A DNA stretch of 64,000 bases from Micromonospora radicis (GCF_003583405.1 NZ_QXEC01000008.1:124001-188000); one strand, 5' to 3'; positions 18,743 through 27,301 are shown, counted from the first letter of the stretch. The notes: generated by a model from the letters alone, not told the origin. Numbers and translations: made by a program.

Positions 18743-18880
18743 ATGAGCATGATCGAGCGAATCCGTAACCGCCGCGACGCCAACCGGCGCGCCCGCGCCA
18801 TCGAGCGGGCCCTGCGCTCCGCGAGCTCCCCCGCCGTGCGCAACGAGATCCTCGCCATCGCCCAGCGTCACATGCACTGA
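18743..18880 (+). CDS. 45-residue basic peptide, unknown function
   Basis: Begins with ATG 18743 after an excellent AGGAGGAG ribosome-binding site (18728-18735) and ends with TGA at 18878. The product is strongly basic and entirely helical: it starts MSMIERIRNRRDANRRARAI, continues with ERALRSASSPAVRNEILAIA and ends QRHMH. The gene has its own upstream palindrome and a perfect 15-bp terminator immediately downstream, so it looks like an independently transcribed unit. I recall similar short proteins in Micromonosporaceae but know of no function. A cationic amphipathic helix could bind nucleic acid or membrane; this is speculation. Confidence 0.72.
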   Translation: MSMIERIRNRRDANRRARAIERALRSASSPAVRNEILAIAQRHMH

Positions 18881-18909
18881 CGCCACGACGTTATTCGCCT
18901 CCTCCAGAT

Positions 18910-18943
18910 CGACGACCCGCCCGGCATACCGGGCGGGTCGTCG
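18910..18943 (+). terminator. Terminator of the small peptide gene
   Basis: Perfect 15-bp stem (18910-18924 with 18929-18943) closed by a cata tetraloop, 30 bp after the stop codon and followed by gcgttt. Confidence 0.85.
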
Positions 18944-19223
18944 GCGTTTGGGGTCCGCTGCGCTGACACCGGGATACCGCCTCGCCGCAGCGCCCGGTAC
19001 GGTGGGGCACGGTCGTCCTCCCACGGCCCGGGCGGTTCGCGGCGATAGATGCGGATCGACAGCGCCCGGCGACGGACAGTGACGATCGACGCTCCCCGGA
19101 AGCGCCCCGGTGACCACCGGATACGGTGCGGGGGAGTCGGCACGGCCGGCATGCCGGCACCGCCGGCTGCCCTGCCGAGACGATCGGCGACGGCGGCCGA
19201 CATGTGATGGAGGAGGCGCACGC

Positions 19224-21872
19224 ATGACGTCCGAGGGCCCGCACCACCCCGGCCAGGAGCCGGACGAGGTGCCGCCGGGCGGCGGCGGACCGGCGCCGTA
19301 CGGCGACCGACCGGCTCAGCCGGAGAACGGCTACGGCGCGACCGCCCCGGATCTGGGCTGGGCGCCACCACCCCCCGCGCGACCCGACGCGTCCACCCCG
19401 GGCTGGGCGAACCAGCAGGGCGCATCCTGGGGCGGCGCCCAGACGACCCGCCAGGCGGAAGCCCCGAACTCCGGCGGCTGGGACCAGGCCGCCGGTCAGC
19501 CGTCCTGGTCGACCCAGGGTGACCAACCCGGCCCGGGCTGGTCCTCGCCCGCGCCGTCCACGTCGGATCAGCCCGGCTGGGCGGCCGGCGGGCAGAGCAA
19601 CCCGGCCTGGGCCGGATCTTCGACCACATCGGACGGCGGGCAGCCCGCAGAGTGGACGCCCCAGCAGACCTCGCCCGGCCAACCCGCCGACTGGGCCAAC
19701 GGCCAGTCGACTCCCGCGCAGACCGGCGGCTGGGCCGGCGCGCAGCAACCTGAGTGGAACGCGGCGGCGCGCGCCGACGAGCAGCCACCCAGTTGGGCCG
19801 CCGCCACGCCGGAGCCGCCGAAGCCGGACTGGGCGGCGGCGCAGCCGGACCAGCCGGCAGTTCGCGCCGAGCCGGCCGCCCGGGCCACCGCCCAGGTGCC
19901 GCAGGCCGACCCCGTACCGCAGCAGCGGTCCGCCCCCGACGACTCGGCCCGGTCCGGTGCCTGGCCCCCCGCCGACCAGCAGGACCAGCCCGCCTGGGCC
20001 ACCAACCAACGGCGCGGGCCGGAGTCGGCCGGTTGGGCCGGCGCGCACCAGCCGGCCGAGGGCTGGCAGAGCGGCAACGACCGACCGGCGCAGCCCGACT
20101 GGGCCACGCCACAGCAGACCGAGTCCACCGGCCCCGACTGGGCCACGCCACAGCAGGCCGAACCCACCGGCTGGTCCGGCAACGCGCAAGCCCAACCCAC
20201 CGGCTGGTCCGGTGCTGCGCAGGCAGAGCCCACCGGCTGGTCCGGCAACGGGCAGGCGGGCGCGCAGGCCGACGAGCGGCCACAGTGGTCGCCGCCAGCG
20301 CAGGAGCGTCCCGGCCCGGCCTGGGCACCCACCGAATCCCCGAGCGGCTCGGCACCGCCGTCCTGGAACCCGGCTCAGGAACCACTTCCGTCCCGGGTCG
20401 CCGGTGACCGCTCGGCGCTGCCGGGCATGCAGCCGTGGGCGCCCGGCGAGGCCTGGGGCAGCGGCGGCTCGACCGAGGCCGCGCCGGCCCGCCCAGATGC
20501 CGAGCCCGACGCCGGCCGCGACGTGGTCTACCAGCCCGCGCCGGCACCCGGGATCTCCCCGGCCAACATGGTGCCGCTGCCGCCCCAGGAGCAGCGGGTA
20601 CCCGGTGCCAGCCTGGCCGCCGCACCACCCACCGACTACCCGTCCCCGCCCTCGTTCTCCGGTGACCAGGCCGGGTCGGGTGACCAGGCCGGGTCGAGCC
20701 CGTTCCCGGACGACCAGGGCCGGTCCGGCCGGGGTGCGCAGCCGGGCACCGACCAGCCGGGCGGCGGCTGGGGTCAGCCCGAGTCGCGGCACGACGAGTC
20801 GCCGGCCGAGCCGGTCATCCCCGCCCCCCGCACCTCACCCGAGTCCGCCGGTCGGGCCACCCCCCCGGCGGCCGGCGGCATCTCGGCGAGCGCGTCGGTG
20901 CCGACGACGAGTCGGGTGACGCCACCTGCCGACCACGGGGCGCGGCCGCCCGGCGCGGCGGCACCACAGCCGCGTGTCTACGGCCGACCGACCCGCCCCG
21001 AGCCGGAGGAGCCGGCCCAGGAGCGGGACGAGCAGCCGCCGGCGTCCCCGTTCGACCCGGGCGCCGACCCTCGCTTCGGGGACCGGCAACCACCCGCGCT
21101 GAGCGCCTTCGCCGGTGCCGCTCCCGCCGCACCGGCCGCACCTGCGGCCTTCCCGCCGCAGTTGCCCTCCTTCGCCGACGCGCCGCCGACGAACCGGCCG
21201 GTCAACGGCGTGAAGCCGCACGCCGAGCCGGAGCGCCCGGCCGACCAGTTCGGCGCCGCGCCCGGCGGCCGTGACCAGTTCGGCGCCCCGGGTGGTGACC
21301 CGTTCGGTGGTCCCGGTGGTGACCCGTTCGGCGGGCCGTCCCGGGATCCGTTCGGCGGCCCGGCCGACCGGCCCGGCGGCACCTACGGTGCTCCGGCCCG
21401 GCCCGACTCGGGCCCGGACCACACCTCGGCCTTCGGGTCGGCGCCGCAGGCCGGTGCGCCGTGGAGCCCGGGCCCCTCGACGGCCGAACCGGAGCAGGGT
21501 CGCTTCGACGCCTTCAAGCCGGTCGCCGAGCCGGCACCGGACGCACCTGCGCCGAAGGTCCGCAACGGCCGGGTACTCGCCGCGGTGCTGGTGGCCGCGG
21601 TACTGATCCTGGCCATCCCGCTCGGCCTGCTGCTCCTCCTCGGCAAGGTCGGTGGTTCGGACGAGGCCGCCGCCTTCGACCCGGCGGTCGGTTCCTGCGT
21701 CAAGCGCTCGGGTGAGACCGCGGTCCAGGCCGAGTGCGCCGAGCCGGAGGCGTTCACCGTGGTGTCGAAGGTCGAATCGCGGGACAAGTGCCCGGACCCG
21801 GCCCTGCCGTACGTGGAGCTTCGCGGCAACGTGGCCAACCCGGTGCTCTGCCTCAAGGAAGCCGCCGGCTGA
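19224..21872 (+). CDS. Large disordered, Trp-repeat membrane protein with LppU-like C-terminus
   Basis: 882 residues from ATG 19224, with GGAGGAGG 8 nt upstream. Residues 1 to about 770 are low-complexity Pro/Gln/Gly/Ala sequence. The first 430 contain roughly 28 tryptophans spaced 8-25 residues apart, usually as x-W-A/S, including tandem blocks such as PTGWSGNAQAQ and PDWATPQQ. One transmembrane helix (VLAAVLVAAVLILAIPLGLLLLL) then leads to an extracytoplasmic domain of about 70 residues with four cysteines (VGSCVKRS, QAECAEPE, RDKCPDP, PVLCLKE), as in LppU/SCO3897-family proteins. So there is a very long cytoplasmic tail and a small, probably disulfide-bonded external domain. A perfect hairpin follows. 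Function unknown. Confidence 0.75.
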   Translation: MTSEGPHHPGQEPDEVPPGGGGPAPYGDRPAQPENGYGATAPDLGWAPPPPARPDASTPGWANQQGASWGGAQTTRQAEAPNSGGWDQAAGQPSWSTQGDQPGPGWSSPAPSTSDQPGWAAGGQSNPAWAGSSTTSDGGQPAEWTPQQTSPGQPADWANGQSTPAQTGGWAGAQQPEWNAAARADEQPPSWAAATPEPPKPDWAAAQPDQPAVRAEPAARATAQVPQADPVPQQRSAPDDSARSGAWPPADQQDQPAWATNQRRGPESAGWAGAHQPAEGWQSGNDRPAQPDWATPQQTESTGPDWATPQQAEPTGWSGNAQAQPTGWSGAAQAEPTGWSGNGQAGAQADERPQWSPPAQERPGPAWAPTESPSGSAPPSWNPAQEPLPSRVAGDRSALPGMQPWAPGEAWGSGGSTEAAPARPDAEPDAGRDVVYQPAPAPGISPANMVPLPPQEQRVPGASLAAAPPTDYPSPPSFSGDQAGSGDQAGSSPFPDDQGRSGRGAQPGTDQPGGGWGQPESRHDESPAEPVIPAPRTSPESAGRATPPAAGGISASASVPTTSRVTPPADHGARPPGAAAPQPRVYGRPTRPEPEEPAQERDEQPPASPFDPGADPRFGDRQPPALSAFAGAAPAAPAAPAAFPPQLPSFADAPPTNRPVNGVKPHAEPERPADQFGAAPGGRDQFGAPGGDPFGGPGGDPFGGPSRDPFGGPADRPGGTYGAPARPDSGPDHTSAFGSAPQAGAPWSPGPSTAEPEQGRFDAFKPVAEPAPDAPAPKVRNGRVLAAVLVAAVLILAIPLGLLLLLGKVGGSDEAAAFDPAVGSCVKRSGETAVQAECAEPEAFTVVSKVESRDKCPDPALPYVELRGNVANPVLCLKEAAG
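20090..20270 (+). repeat. Degenerate in-frame repeats encoding Trp motifs
   Basis: Within the Trp-rich gene, two 'PDWATPQQ' units are followed by three 'PTGWSG' units of about 33 bp each. The near-identical DNA copies suggest recent slippage or unequal recombination; all copies keep the reading frame. Confidence 0.6.
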
Positions 21873-21898
21873 GCCACGACCGCCGAGCACACTCTCGA

Positions 21899-21944
21899 AG
21901 CGTGATGCCATCCGGACGCCCCACGGTCCGGGTGGCATCACGCT
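21899..21944 (+). terminator. Terminator after the LppU-like gene
   Basis: 19-bp stem (21899-21917 with 21926-21944) with a single G-T wobble and an 8-nt loop, followed by ttc. Located 27 bp after the stop codon. Confidence 0.85.
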
Positions 21945-22025
21945 TTCGGTAGCGGGTGCGCACCCCGGCCCAGGTCAGGGTCCGGTCACCACGGCCGACG
22001 CCGGCCGGTAGGGCACGATGGGGGC

Positions 22026-23861
22026 ATGAGTGCACGGGTACGAGCGCCGGAACTGCGCGGCCGGGGTTGGCTGAACACGGGGGGACGGGAGCTGAAGCTC
22101 GCCGACCTACGGGGCAAGATCGTGGTCGCCGACTTCTGGACCTTCTGCTGTGTCAACTGCCTGCACGTGCTGGACGAACTGCGTCCACTCGAGGAGAAGT
22201 ACGCCGACGTGCTCGTGGTGATCGGCGTGCACTCGCCGAAGTTCGAGCACGAGAAGGATCCGGACGCGCTGGCTGCCGCCGTCGAGCGGTACGGCGTGCA
22301 CCATCCCGTACTCGACGACCCTGAGCTGGACATGTGGCAGCAGTACGCGGCCCGCGCCTGGCCGACCCTCGCGGTGATCGACCCGGAGGGCTACGTGGTG
22401 GCGACGATGGCCGGCGAGGGGCACGCCGAGGGGCTGACCCGACTGATCGACGATCTGGTCGCCACCCACGAGGCCAAGGGCACCCTGCATCGGGGCGACG
22501 GGCCGTACGTACCGCCGGCCGAGCCGCAGACCACCCTGCGCTTCCCCGGCAAGGCGGTGGTCGTACCCGACGGTCGCCTGCTGGTGTCGGATTCGGCCCG
22601 GCACCGCGTGGTCGAGCTGGCCGCCGACGCGGAGACCGTACTCGGCACGATCGGCACCGGCAGCCGGGGCCGGGCCGACGGTCCGGCCGACGCCGCGACC
22701 TTCTCCGAGCCGCAGGGACTGTGCCTGCTCCCGACGCAGGTCGCCGAGGTCGCCGGCTACGACCTGGTGGTCGCCGACACCGTCAACCACCTGCTGCGCG
22801 GCGTGGTCCTGGCCACCGGTGAGGTGGTCACCGTGGCCGGCACCGGTCGGCAGTGGCGGTCCACCGTCGACGACCACGCGCACGACGCGCTCTCGGTCGA
22901 CCTCTCCTCGCCCTGGGATCTCGCCTGGTACGACGGCAGGGTCGTGATCGCGATGGCCGGCATCCACCAGCTGTGGTGGTTCGACCCGATCAAGCGCACC
23001 GCCGGGATGTACGCCGGCACCACGGTGGAGGCGCTGCGCGACGGGCCGCTGGCCGAGGCGTGGCTGGCGCAGCCGTCCGGGCTGGCCGTCTCCGCCGACG
23101 GCGCCCGGCTCTGGGTCGCCGACAGCGAGACCAGCGCCATCCGGTACGTCGAGGACGGTGTGCTGGGCACGGCCGTCGGTCAGGGCCTGTTCGACTTCGG
23201 CCACGTGGACGGGCCGGCGGCGCAGGCGCTGCTGCAGCACCCGCTCGGCGTCTGCGCGCTGCCCGACGGGTCGGTGCTGGTGGCGGACACCTACAACGGT
23301 GCGGTGCGCCGCTACGACCCGGCGGCGGACCAGGTCGCCACGGTCGCCACCGACCTGGCCGAGCCGAGCGACCTGGTACTCACCCCCGACGGCGACGTGC
23401 TGGTGGTGGAGTCGGCGGCGCACCGGATCACCCGGCTGTCCCCCGGTGCCCTCTCGGCCGCCGGGGCGAGCACCGTCGACGGGCCCCGGCACCGCACCGA
23501 ACGGAAGCCGACCGAGCTGAGCGGCGGCGAGGTCACGCTGGATGTCGTCTTCGCCCCGGCACCCGGGCAGAAGCTCGACGAGACGTACGGGCCGTCCACT
23601 CGCCTGGTGGTCTCCGCGTCCCCGCCCGAGTTGCTGGTCGAGGGGGCGGGTACCGGCACCGAGCTGTCCCGCCGTCTGGTGATCGACGCTTCGGTGTCCG
23701 ACGGCGTGCTCCAGGTGACCGCCCAGGCGGCCACCTGCGACGCCGACGTGGAGCACGCGGCCTGCCACCTGACCCGGCAGGACTGGGGTGTGCCGGTGCG
23801 CGTCGTCCCGGACGGCGCCGCCCGCCTCCCGCTGATCCTGCGCGGTCTGGACGCCGGTTGA
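22026..23861 (+). CDS. Thioredoxin-like / NHL-repeat protein (NHLRC2-like)
   Basis: 611 residues from ATG 22026. The N-terminal thioredoxin-like domain (about 1-150) has 'ADFWTFCCVNCLHVLDEL', giving a CVNC redox pair preceded by an extra Cys, and a cis-Pro at 'RAWPTLAVID'. It is followed by a six-bladed NHL propeller (for example LLVSDSARHRVVEL, LVVADTVNHLLRGV, LWVADSETSAIRYV, VLVADTYNGAVRRY) and a C-terminal beta domain. The domain order matches human NHLRC2 and its bacterial homologues. It lacks a signal peptide, so it is probably cytoplasmic. Redox partner and substrate are unknown. The gene converges with pxpA across a shared terminator. Confidence 0.85.
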   Translation: MSARVRAPELRGRGWLNTGGRELKLADLRGKIVVADFWTFCCVNCLHVLDELRPLEEKYADVLVVIGVHSPKFEHEKDPDALAAAVERYGVHHPVLDDPELDMWQQYAARAWPTLAVIDPEGYVVATMAGEGHAEGLTRLIDDLVATHEAKGTLHRGDGPYVPPAEPQTTLRFPGKAVVVPDGRLLVSDSARHRVVELAADAETVLGTIGTGSRGRADGPADAATFSEPQGLCLLPTQVAEVAGYDLVVADTVNHLLRGVVLATGEVVTVAGTGRQWRSTVDDHAHDALSVDLSSPWDLAWYDGRVVIAMAGIHQLWWFDPIKRTAGMYAGTTVEALRDGPLAEAWLAQPSGLAVSADGARLWVADSETSAIRYVEDGVLGTAVGQGLFDFGHVDGPAAQALLQHPLGVCALPDGSVLVADTYNGAVRRYDPAADQVATVATDLAEPSDLVLTPDGDVLVVESAAHRITRLSPGALSAAGASTVDGPRHRTERKPTELSGGEVTLDVVFAPAPGQKLDETYGPSTRLVVSASPPELLVEGAGTGTELSRRLVIDASVSDGVLQVTAQAATCDADVEHAACHLTRQDWGVPVRVVPDGAARLPLILRGLDAG

Positions 23862-23867
23862 CCCGGG

Positions 23868-23914
23868 CGGCCGGGAAGGGCACTGCACCTATGCCAGGCG
23901 CCCCTTCCCGGCCG
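23868..23914. terminator. Bidirectional terminator between NHL protein and pxpA
   Basis: Perfect 13-bp arms (23868-23880 and 23902-23914) with a 21-nt loop, lying exactly between the two convergent stop codons. Confidence 0.7.
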
Positions 23915-23916
23915 GC

Positions 23917-24666
23917 TCAGTTGAACGGGGCCGGCGTGGTGCCGGCGTCGATGAGGGCGGCGCGGACGAGTTCCGCGGCGGCCACCGCGCCGGGGCTGTC
24001 GCCGTGTAGGCAGATGGACTCGACGGGGCATGACACCACGGTGCCGTCGACGGCGACCACCGCCCGCTCGGTGGCCATGTGGACCGCCCGGCGGGCCACC
24101 TCCTTCGGGTCGGTGACCAGCGCGTCGGGCGAGGTGCGCGGCACCAGTTGCCCGTTGGGCAGGTAGTTGCGGTCGGCGAAACCCTCGGCCACCACCCGCA
24201 GCCCGGCGCCCTGGGCGAGCTGGGCCAGCACCGATCCGGGCGGGCAGAGCAGGGGCAGTTCCGGGTCGTAGTCGTCGATCGCGGCGACCACCGCGGCGGC
24301 CTGCACCTCTTCGCACGCCGCCGCGTGGTAGAGCGCGCCGTGCGGTTTGAGGTAGCGGACCCGGGTGCGGTACGGCCGGCAGAACGCGTCGAGCGCGCCG
24401 AGTTGGTACAGGATGTCGTCGCGCAGCTCCCCGAACTCGTACGCGATGTGTCGTCGGCCGAACCCGGCGAGGTCGCGGTAGCCCACCTGGGCGCCGACGG
24501 CCACCCCCCGCTGGGCTGCGGCGGCGCATATCCGGCGCATCGTGGAGGGGTCACCGGCGTGGAAGCCGCAGGCGACGTTGGCCGAGGTGACCAGGTCCAG
24601 CAGCGCCTCGTCGTCACCGAGTCGCCAGACTCCGAATCCTTCACCTAGGTCAGCGTTGAGGTCCAT
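23917..24666 (-). CDS. pxpA: 5-oxoprolinase subunit A (LamB/YcsF family)
   Basis: 249 residues from ATG 24666. The start 'MDLNADLGEGFGVWRLGDD' and the motifs 'ANVACGFHAGDPSTMR', 'VGAQVGYRDLAGFGRR', 'VRYLKPHGALYH' and 'GLRVVAEGFADRNY' are diagnostic of PxpA. With PxpB and PxpC it hydrolyses 5-oxoproline to glutamate at the expense of ATP, removing a toxic by-product of glutamine and glutathione-like metabolism. Its start overlaps the pxpC stop by 17 bp, so it is the last gene of pxpB-pxpC-pxpA. Confidence 0.95.
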   Translation of the reverse strand: MDLNADLGEGFGVWRLGDDEALLDLVTSANVACGFHAGDPSTMRRICAAAAQRGVAVGAQVGYRDLAGFGRRHIAYEFGELRDDILYQLGALDAFCRPYRTRVRYLKPHGALYHAAACEEVQAAAVVAAIDDYDPELPLLCPPGSVLAQLAQGAGLRVVAEGFADRNYLPNGQLVPRTSPDALVTDPKEVARRAVHMATERAVVAVDGTVVSCPVESICLHGDSPGAVAAAELVRAALIDAGTTPAPFN

Positions 24667-25528
24667 GGAACCTGACGGTAGTGCCTGGGCGGGCCTGGGC
24701 GAGCAGGGTCACGTCGTCCACCACGGCGATGACGGGATATCCGCCGGTGGTGGGGTGGTCGGCAAGGAAGATCAGCGGTTGGCCGTCGGCCGGCACCTGC
24801 ACCGCGCCGAGGACGAGCCCCTCGCTGGGTAGTTCCCCGGCCACCGCACGGGGCAACGGCGCGCCGGTCAGTCGCGCGCCGATCCGGTTACTCAACGGGC
24901 TCACCGTGTACGCCGTACCGAGGAGCAGGTCGAGCGCGGCGGTGCGGAACCAGTCGTGTCGGGGGCCGAGCCGGACCGCGAGGTCCAGTTCCGTCGGGTG
25001 TGGGACCGGCACGGTGACGTCGACCGGGGCGGGTGGTCCGATCGGTTCGCCCAGCGGCAGCCGGTCGCCGTCGCGCAGTGCTGCCGGTCCCAGCCCGGCC
25101 AGGGTGTCGGTGGCCCGGCTGCCCAGCACCGGGTCGACGGCGATCCCGCCGGCCACCGCGAGCCAGCAGCGGAGGCCCGCGCGGGCCGGACCAATCCGCA
25201 GCAGGGCGCCGGCGGGTACGGCCAGCGGGCGTCCGGTGTCGCCGGGCCGGTCACCCACCCGTACGTCGACGTCGGCCCCCACCAGGGCGACCGTGGTGGC
25301 CCGGGTCGGCCGCAGCTGGCAGCCGGTCATGGTGATCTCCAGCCCGGCCGTCGACTCCGGGTTGCCGACCAGCCGGTTGGCCAGCCGCAGGGCACTCGGG
25401 TCGAGCGCACCGGACCGGGTCACGCCCAGGTGCGCCCAACCCGGCCGGCCCAGATCCTGCACGGTGGTCAGCGCCCCGGCCCGGACCACCTCGACGACAC
25501 CGGCCCCGCTGCCGGTCCGCTCGGTCAC
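24650..25528 (-). CDS. pxpC: 5-oxoprolinase subunit C (biotin-dependent carboxyltransferase family)
   Basis: 292 residues from GTG 25528, which overlaps the pxpB stop as GTGA; longer open sequence upstream is pxpB in another frame. AHS2-type core: 'VVRAGALTTVQDLGRPGWAHLGV', 'SGALDPSALRLANRLVGNPE', 'SRATDTLAGLG' and the ending 'PLIFLADHPTTGGYPVIAVV'. It is named after urea amidolyase and allophanate hydrolase subunits, but in this context, between pxpB and pxpA, it is the third 5-oxoprolinase subunit. Cytoplasmic. Translation is coupled on both sides. Confidence 0.93.
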   Translation of the reverse strand: MTERTGSGAGVVEVVRAGALTTVQDLGRPGWAHLGVTRSGALDPSALRLANRLVGNPESTAGLEITMTGCQLRPTRATTVALVGADVDVRVGDRPGDTGRPLAVPAGALLRIGPARAGLRCWLAVAGGIAVDPVLGSRATDTLAGLGPAALRDGDRLPLGEPIGPPAPVDVTVPVPHPTELDLAVRLGPRHDWFRTAALDLLLGTAYTVSPLSNRIGARLTGAPLPRAVAGELPSEGLVLGAVQVPADGQPLIFLADHPTTGGYPVIAVVDDVTLLAQARPGTTVRFHGPQR

Positions 25529-26178
25529 GCCGGCACCAGCCGGACCCGGGTGCCGGGGGTGAGCCGGGCGGGTGGCTCGACGCGTACGTCGAACAGGGTC
25601 AGTTCGGTACGCCCCACCAGCAGCCACCCGCCGGGCGACGCGGTCGGGTAGATCCCGGCGTACGGGCCGGCCAGGGCCACCGAGCCGGCCGGCACCCGGG
25701 GGCGCGGTGAGGTGAGTCGGGGCACCGCCAGTTCGGCGGGGAGTCCGGTCAGGTAGCCGAAGCCGGGTGCGAAGCCGCAGAACGCCACCCGGAACTCGGT
25801 GCGGGCCAGGCGTCGTACGACGGCCGGTACGTCCGTCCGCCAGTGTTCGGCGACGCGGGGCAGGTCCGCCCCGTCGTACGTCACGGGCACCTCCACCGGG
25901 TCGGCACCGGGGTCGGCGGTGGCGGCGGGTGGGGCTGGCGTCCAGTCGGCGACGCGGGCGGCCGTGGCCACCGGGTCCGGTACCCCGTCCAGCAGCACGG
26001 TGGCGGCCGCCGGCACGATCTCCGTGGCGACCAGCTCGCCGTGCTCCCGGCGTCGCCACAGCTCCGCCCGCCACGCCTCGACCAGCGCGGCGAGGTCCAC
26101 GGGGCTGGTTCCGGGGTCGACCGGTGGCGTGGTGAAGTCGAGGAGCAGGGCGTGCGCGCCGGCCGGTCTGATCCGCAT
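25525..26178 (-). CDS. pxpB: 5-oxoprolinase subunit B (AHS1 family)
   Basis: 217 residues from ATG 26178, with AGGATGGCGGG directly upstream; upstream in-frame sequence is promoter region. The key block 'TEFRVAFCGFAPGFGYLTGL' and the ending 'GWLLVGRTELTLFDV' are conserved in PxpB and in AHS1 domains. First gene of the operon and therefore nearest the promoter. It forms the catalytic pair with PxpC. It is divergent from trhA, with about 105 bp between the two starts. Confidence 0.93.
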   Translation of the reverse strand: MRIRPAGAHALLLDFTTPPVDPGTSPVDLAALVEAWRAELWRRREHGELVATEIVPAAATVLLDGVPDPVATAARVADWTPAPPAATADPGADPVEVPVTYDGADLPRVAEHWRTDVPAVVRRLARTEFRVAFCGFAPGFGYLTGLPAELAVPRLTSPRPRVPAGSVALAGPYAGIYPTASPGGWLLVGRTELTLFDVRVEPPARLTPGTRVRLVPA

Positions 26179-26255
26179 CCCGCCATCCTGACGGACCCGG
26201 GCCACGGCCGCGTCGTCCCGGCGGCCGGAAGCGTGATCAGTTGCACTACCCGAAG

Positions 26256-26284
26256 GTAACCTACGGTGCCGTAACCTAATCTGC
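26256..26284 (+). promoter_or_regulatory. trhA promoter/operator with direct and inverted repeats
   Basis: GTAACCTA occurs twice (26256-26263 and 26271-26278) around an inverted TACGG-tg-CCGTA (26262-26273). The second copy places TAACCT (26272-26277) 7 nt before the trhA GTG, as in a leaderless actinobacterial promoter. The arrangement suggests repressor control of trhA and perhaps of the divergent pxp operon. Confidence 0.45.
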
Positions 26285-26962
26285 GTGACCACCTCAGCAC
26301 GGCCCCGGCTCAGGCCTGCCGACATCGGGAAACCCCGGATGCGCGGCTGGCTGCACACGTACGCGTTCTTCGTCGCCGTGGTCTGCGGCATCGTGCTCTG
26401 TTCGATCGCCGCCGCCCGACCCGGCTGGACACCCCTGATCAGTACCGCCGTCTACAGCTTCACCGTCTGCGGCCTCTTCGGCGTGAGCGCGCTCTACCAC
26501 CGTCGGGTGTGGTCGGCGCGCGGCTTCCAGGTCATGCGCCGGATGGACCACTCGATGATCTTCCTGTTCATCGCCGGCACGTACACACCGTTCTGTGTGC
26601 TGCTGCTGGACACCCACGCCGCCGTGATCATGCTGACGGTGGTCTGGGGTGGCGCACTGGCCGGCGTGGCCCTCAAGCTGGTCTGGCCGCACGCCTCACG
26701 CTGGATCTCCGCCCCGCTCTACCTGGCGCTCGGCTGGGTGGCGGTGGCGATCCTGCCCGACATCCTCCACCAGGGCGGGGTCACCGCACTCGTGCTGCTC
26801 AGCGTGGGTGGCGCCATCTACACGGTGGGCGCGGTCTTCTACGCGCTGCGCCGTCCGAACCCGTGGCCGACCGTCTTCGGGCACCACGAGTTCTTCCACG
26901 CCTGCACGCTGGTCGCTGCGATCTGCCACCACATCGCCATCTACTTCGCATTGTTCGCCTGA
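26285..26962 (+). CDS. trhA: TrhA/hemolysin III family membrane protein (PAQR)
   Basis: 225 residues from GTG 26285, seven transmembrane helices. PAQR metal-binding signatures are present: 'FGVSALYHRRVW', 'RRMDHSMIFLFIAGTYTPF' and 'FGHHEFFHACTLVAAICHH', giving the Ser/His/Asp/His/His set. The family includes bacterial TrhA, which influences membrane fluidity, and eukaryotic adiponectin and progestin receptors; the old 'hemolysin' name does not imply toxicity. The start is 7 nt after a -10-like TAACCT, so the mRNA may be leaderless. A 20-bp perfect terminator follows. Confidence 0.92.
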   Translation: MTTSARPRLRPADIGKPRMRGWLHTYAFFVAVVCGIVLCSIAAARPGWTPLISTAVYSFTVCGLFGVSALYHRRVWSARGFQVMRRMDHSMIFLFIAGTYTPFCVLLLDTHAAVIMLTVVWGGALAGVALKLVWPHASRWISAPLYLALGWVAVAILPDILHQGGVTALVLLSVGGAIYTVGAVFYALRRPNPWPTVFGHHEFFHACTLVAAICHHIAIYFALFA

Positions 26963-26966
26963 GCAG

Positions 26967-27012
26967 CGAGCCGGCGCCGGTGGTGGTGCCACCCACCACC
27001 GGCGCCGGCTCG
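26967..27012. terminator. Strong terminator between convergent trhA and DUF6458 gene
   Basis: Perfect 20-bp stem (26967-26986 with 26993-27012) and a 6-nt loop, located 5 bp after each stop codon; likely works in both directions. Confidence 0.9.
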
Positions 27013-27016
27013 TCGG

Positions 27017-27301
27017 TCAGACCGTCGGACCGGGCCGGCGCACCTCGCGGTACTCCTGCACCACGCGGTCGTCCTGGACCGGCACGGCACGGTCGGCGAC
27101 CACCCGCTCGGCGCGAACCGGAGCGACGACCGTACGCCGGCGGGAGTTCCAGAAGTAGAGGGTGACGAGCAGGCCGGCAACCCCGGCGAGCATCAGCACC
27201 CAGCCGACGACGCTCAGGTTGAGCCAGCCGAGGTCCGCCTCCACGGCGAACGCGAAGATCGCGCCCAACGCGATCAGGAAAATACTGCCACCGATGCCCA
27301 T
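27017..27301 (-). CDS. DUF6458 family membrane protein (copy 1)
   Basis: 94 residues from ATG 27301, preceded by GGAGACGAAGAG. Two transmembrane helices (GIGGSIFLIALGAIFAFAV and VGWVLMLAGVAGLLVTLYFW) flank a short loop (EADLGWLNLSV). A basic, Arg-rich cytoplasmic tail (NSRRRTVVAPVRAERVV) follows. DUF6458 is widespread in actinobacteria and has no known function. A paralogue with the same start, MGIG-S-IFLIA-GAI, lies 750 bp away at 28049-28318 on the same strand; a phosphohistidine phosphatase gene lies between them in the opposite direction. Confidence 0.85.
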   Translation of the reverse strand: MGIGGSIFLIALGAIFAFAVEADLGWLNLSVVGWVLMLAGVAGLLVTLYFWNSRRRTVVAPVRAERVVADRAVPVQDDRVVQEYREVRRPGPTV

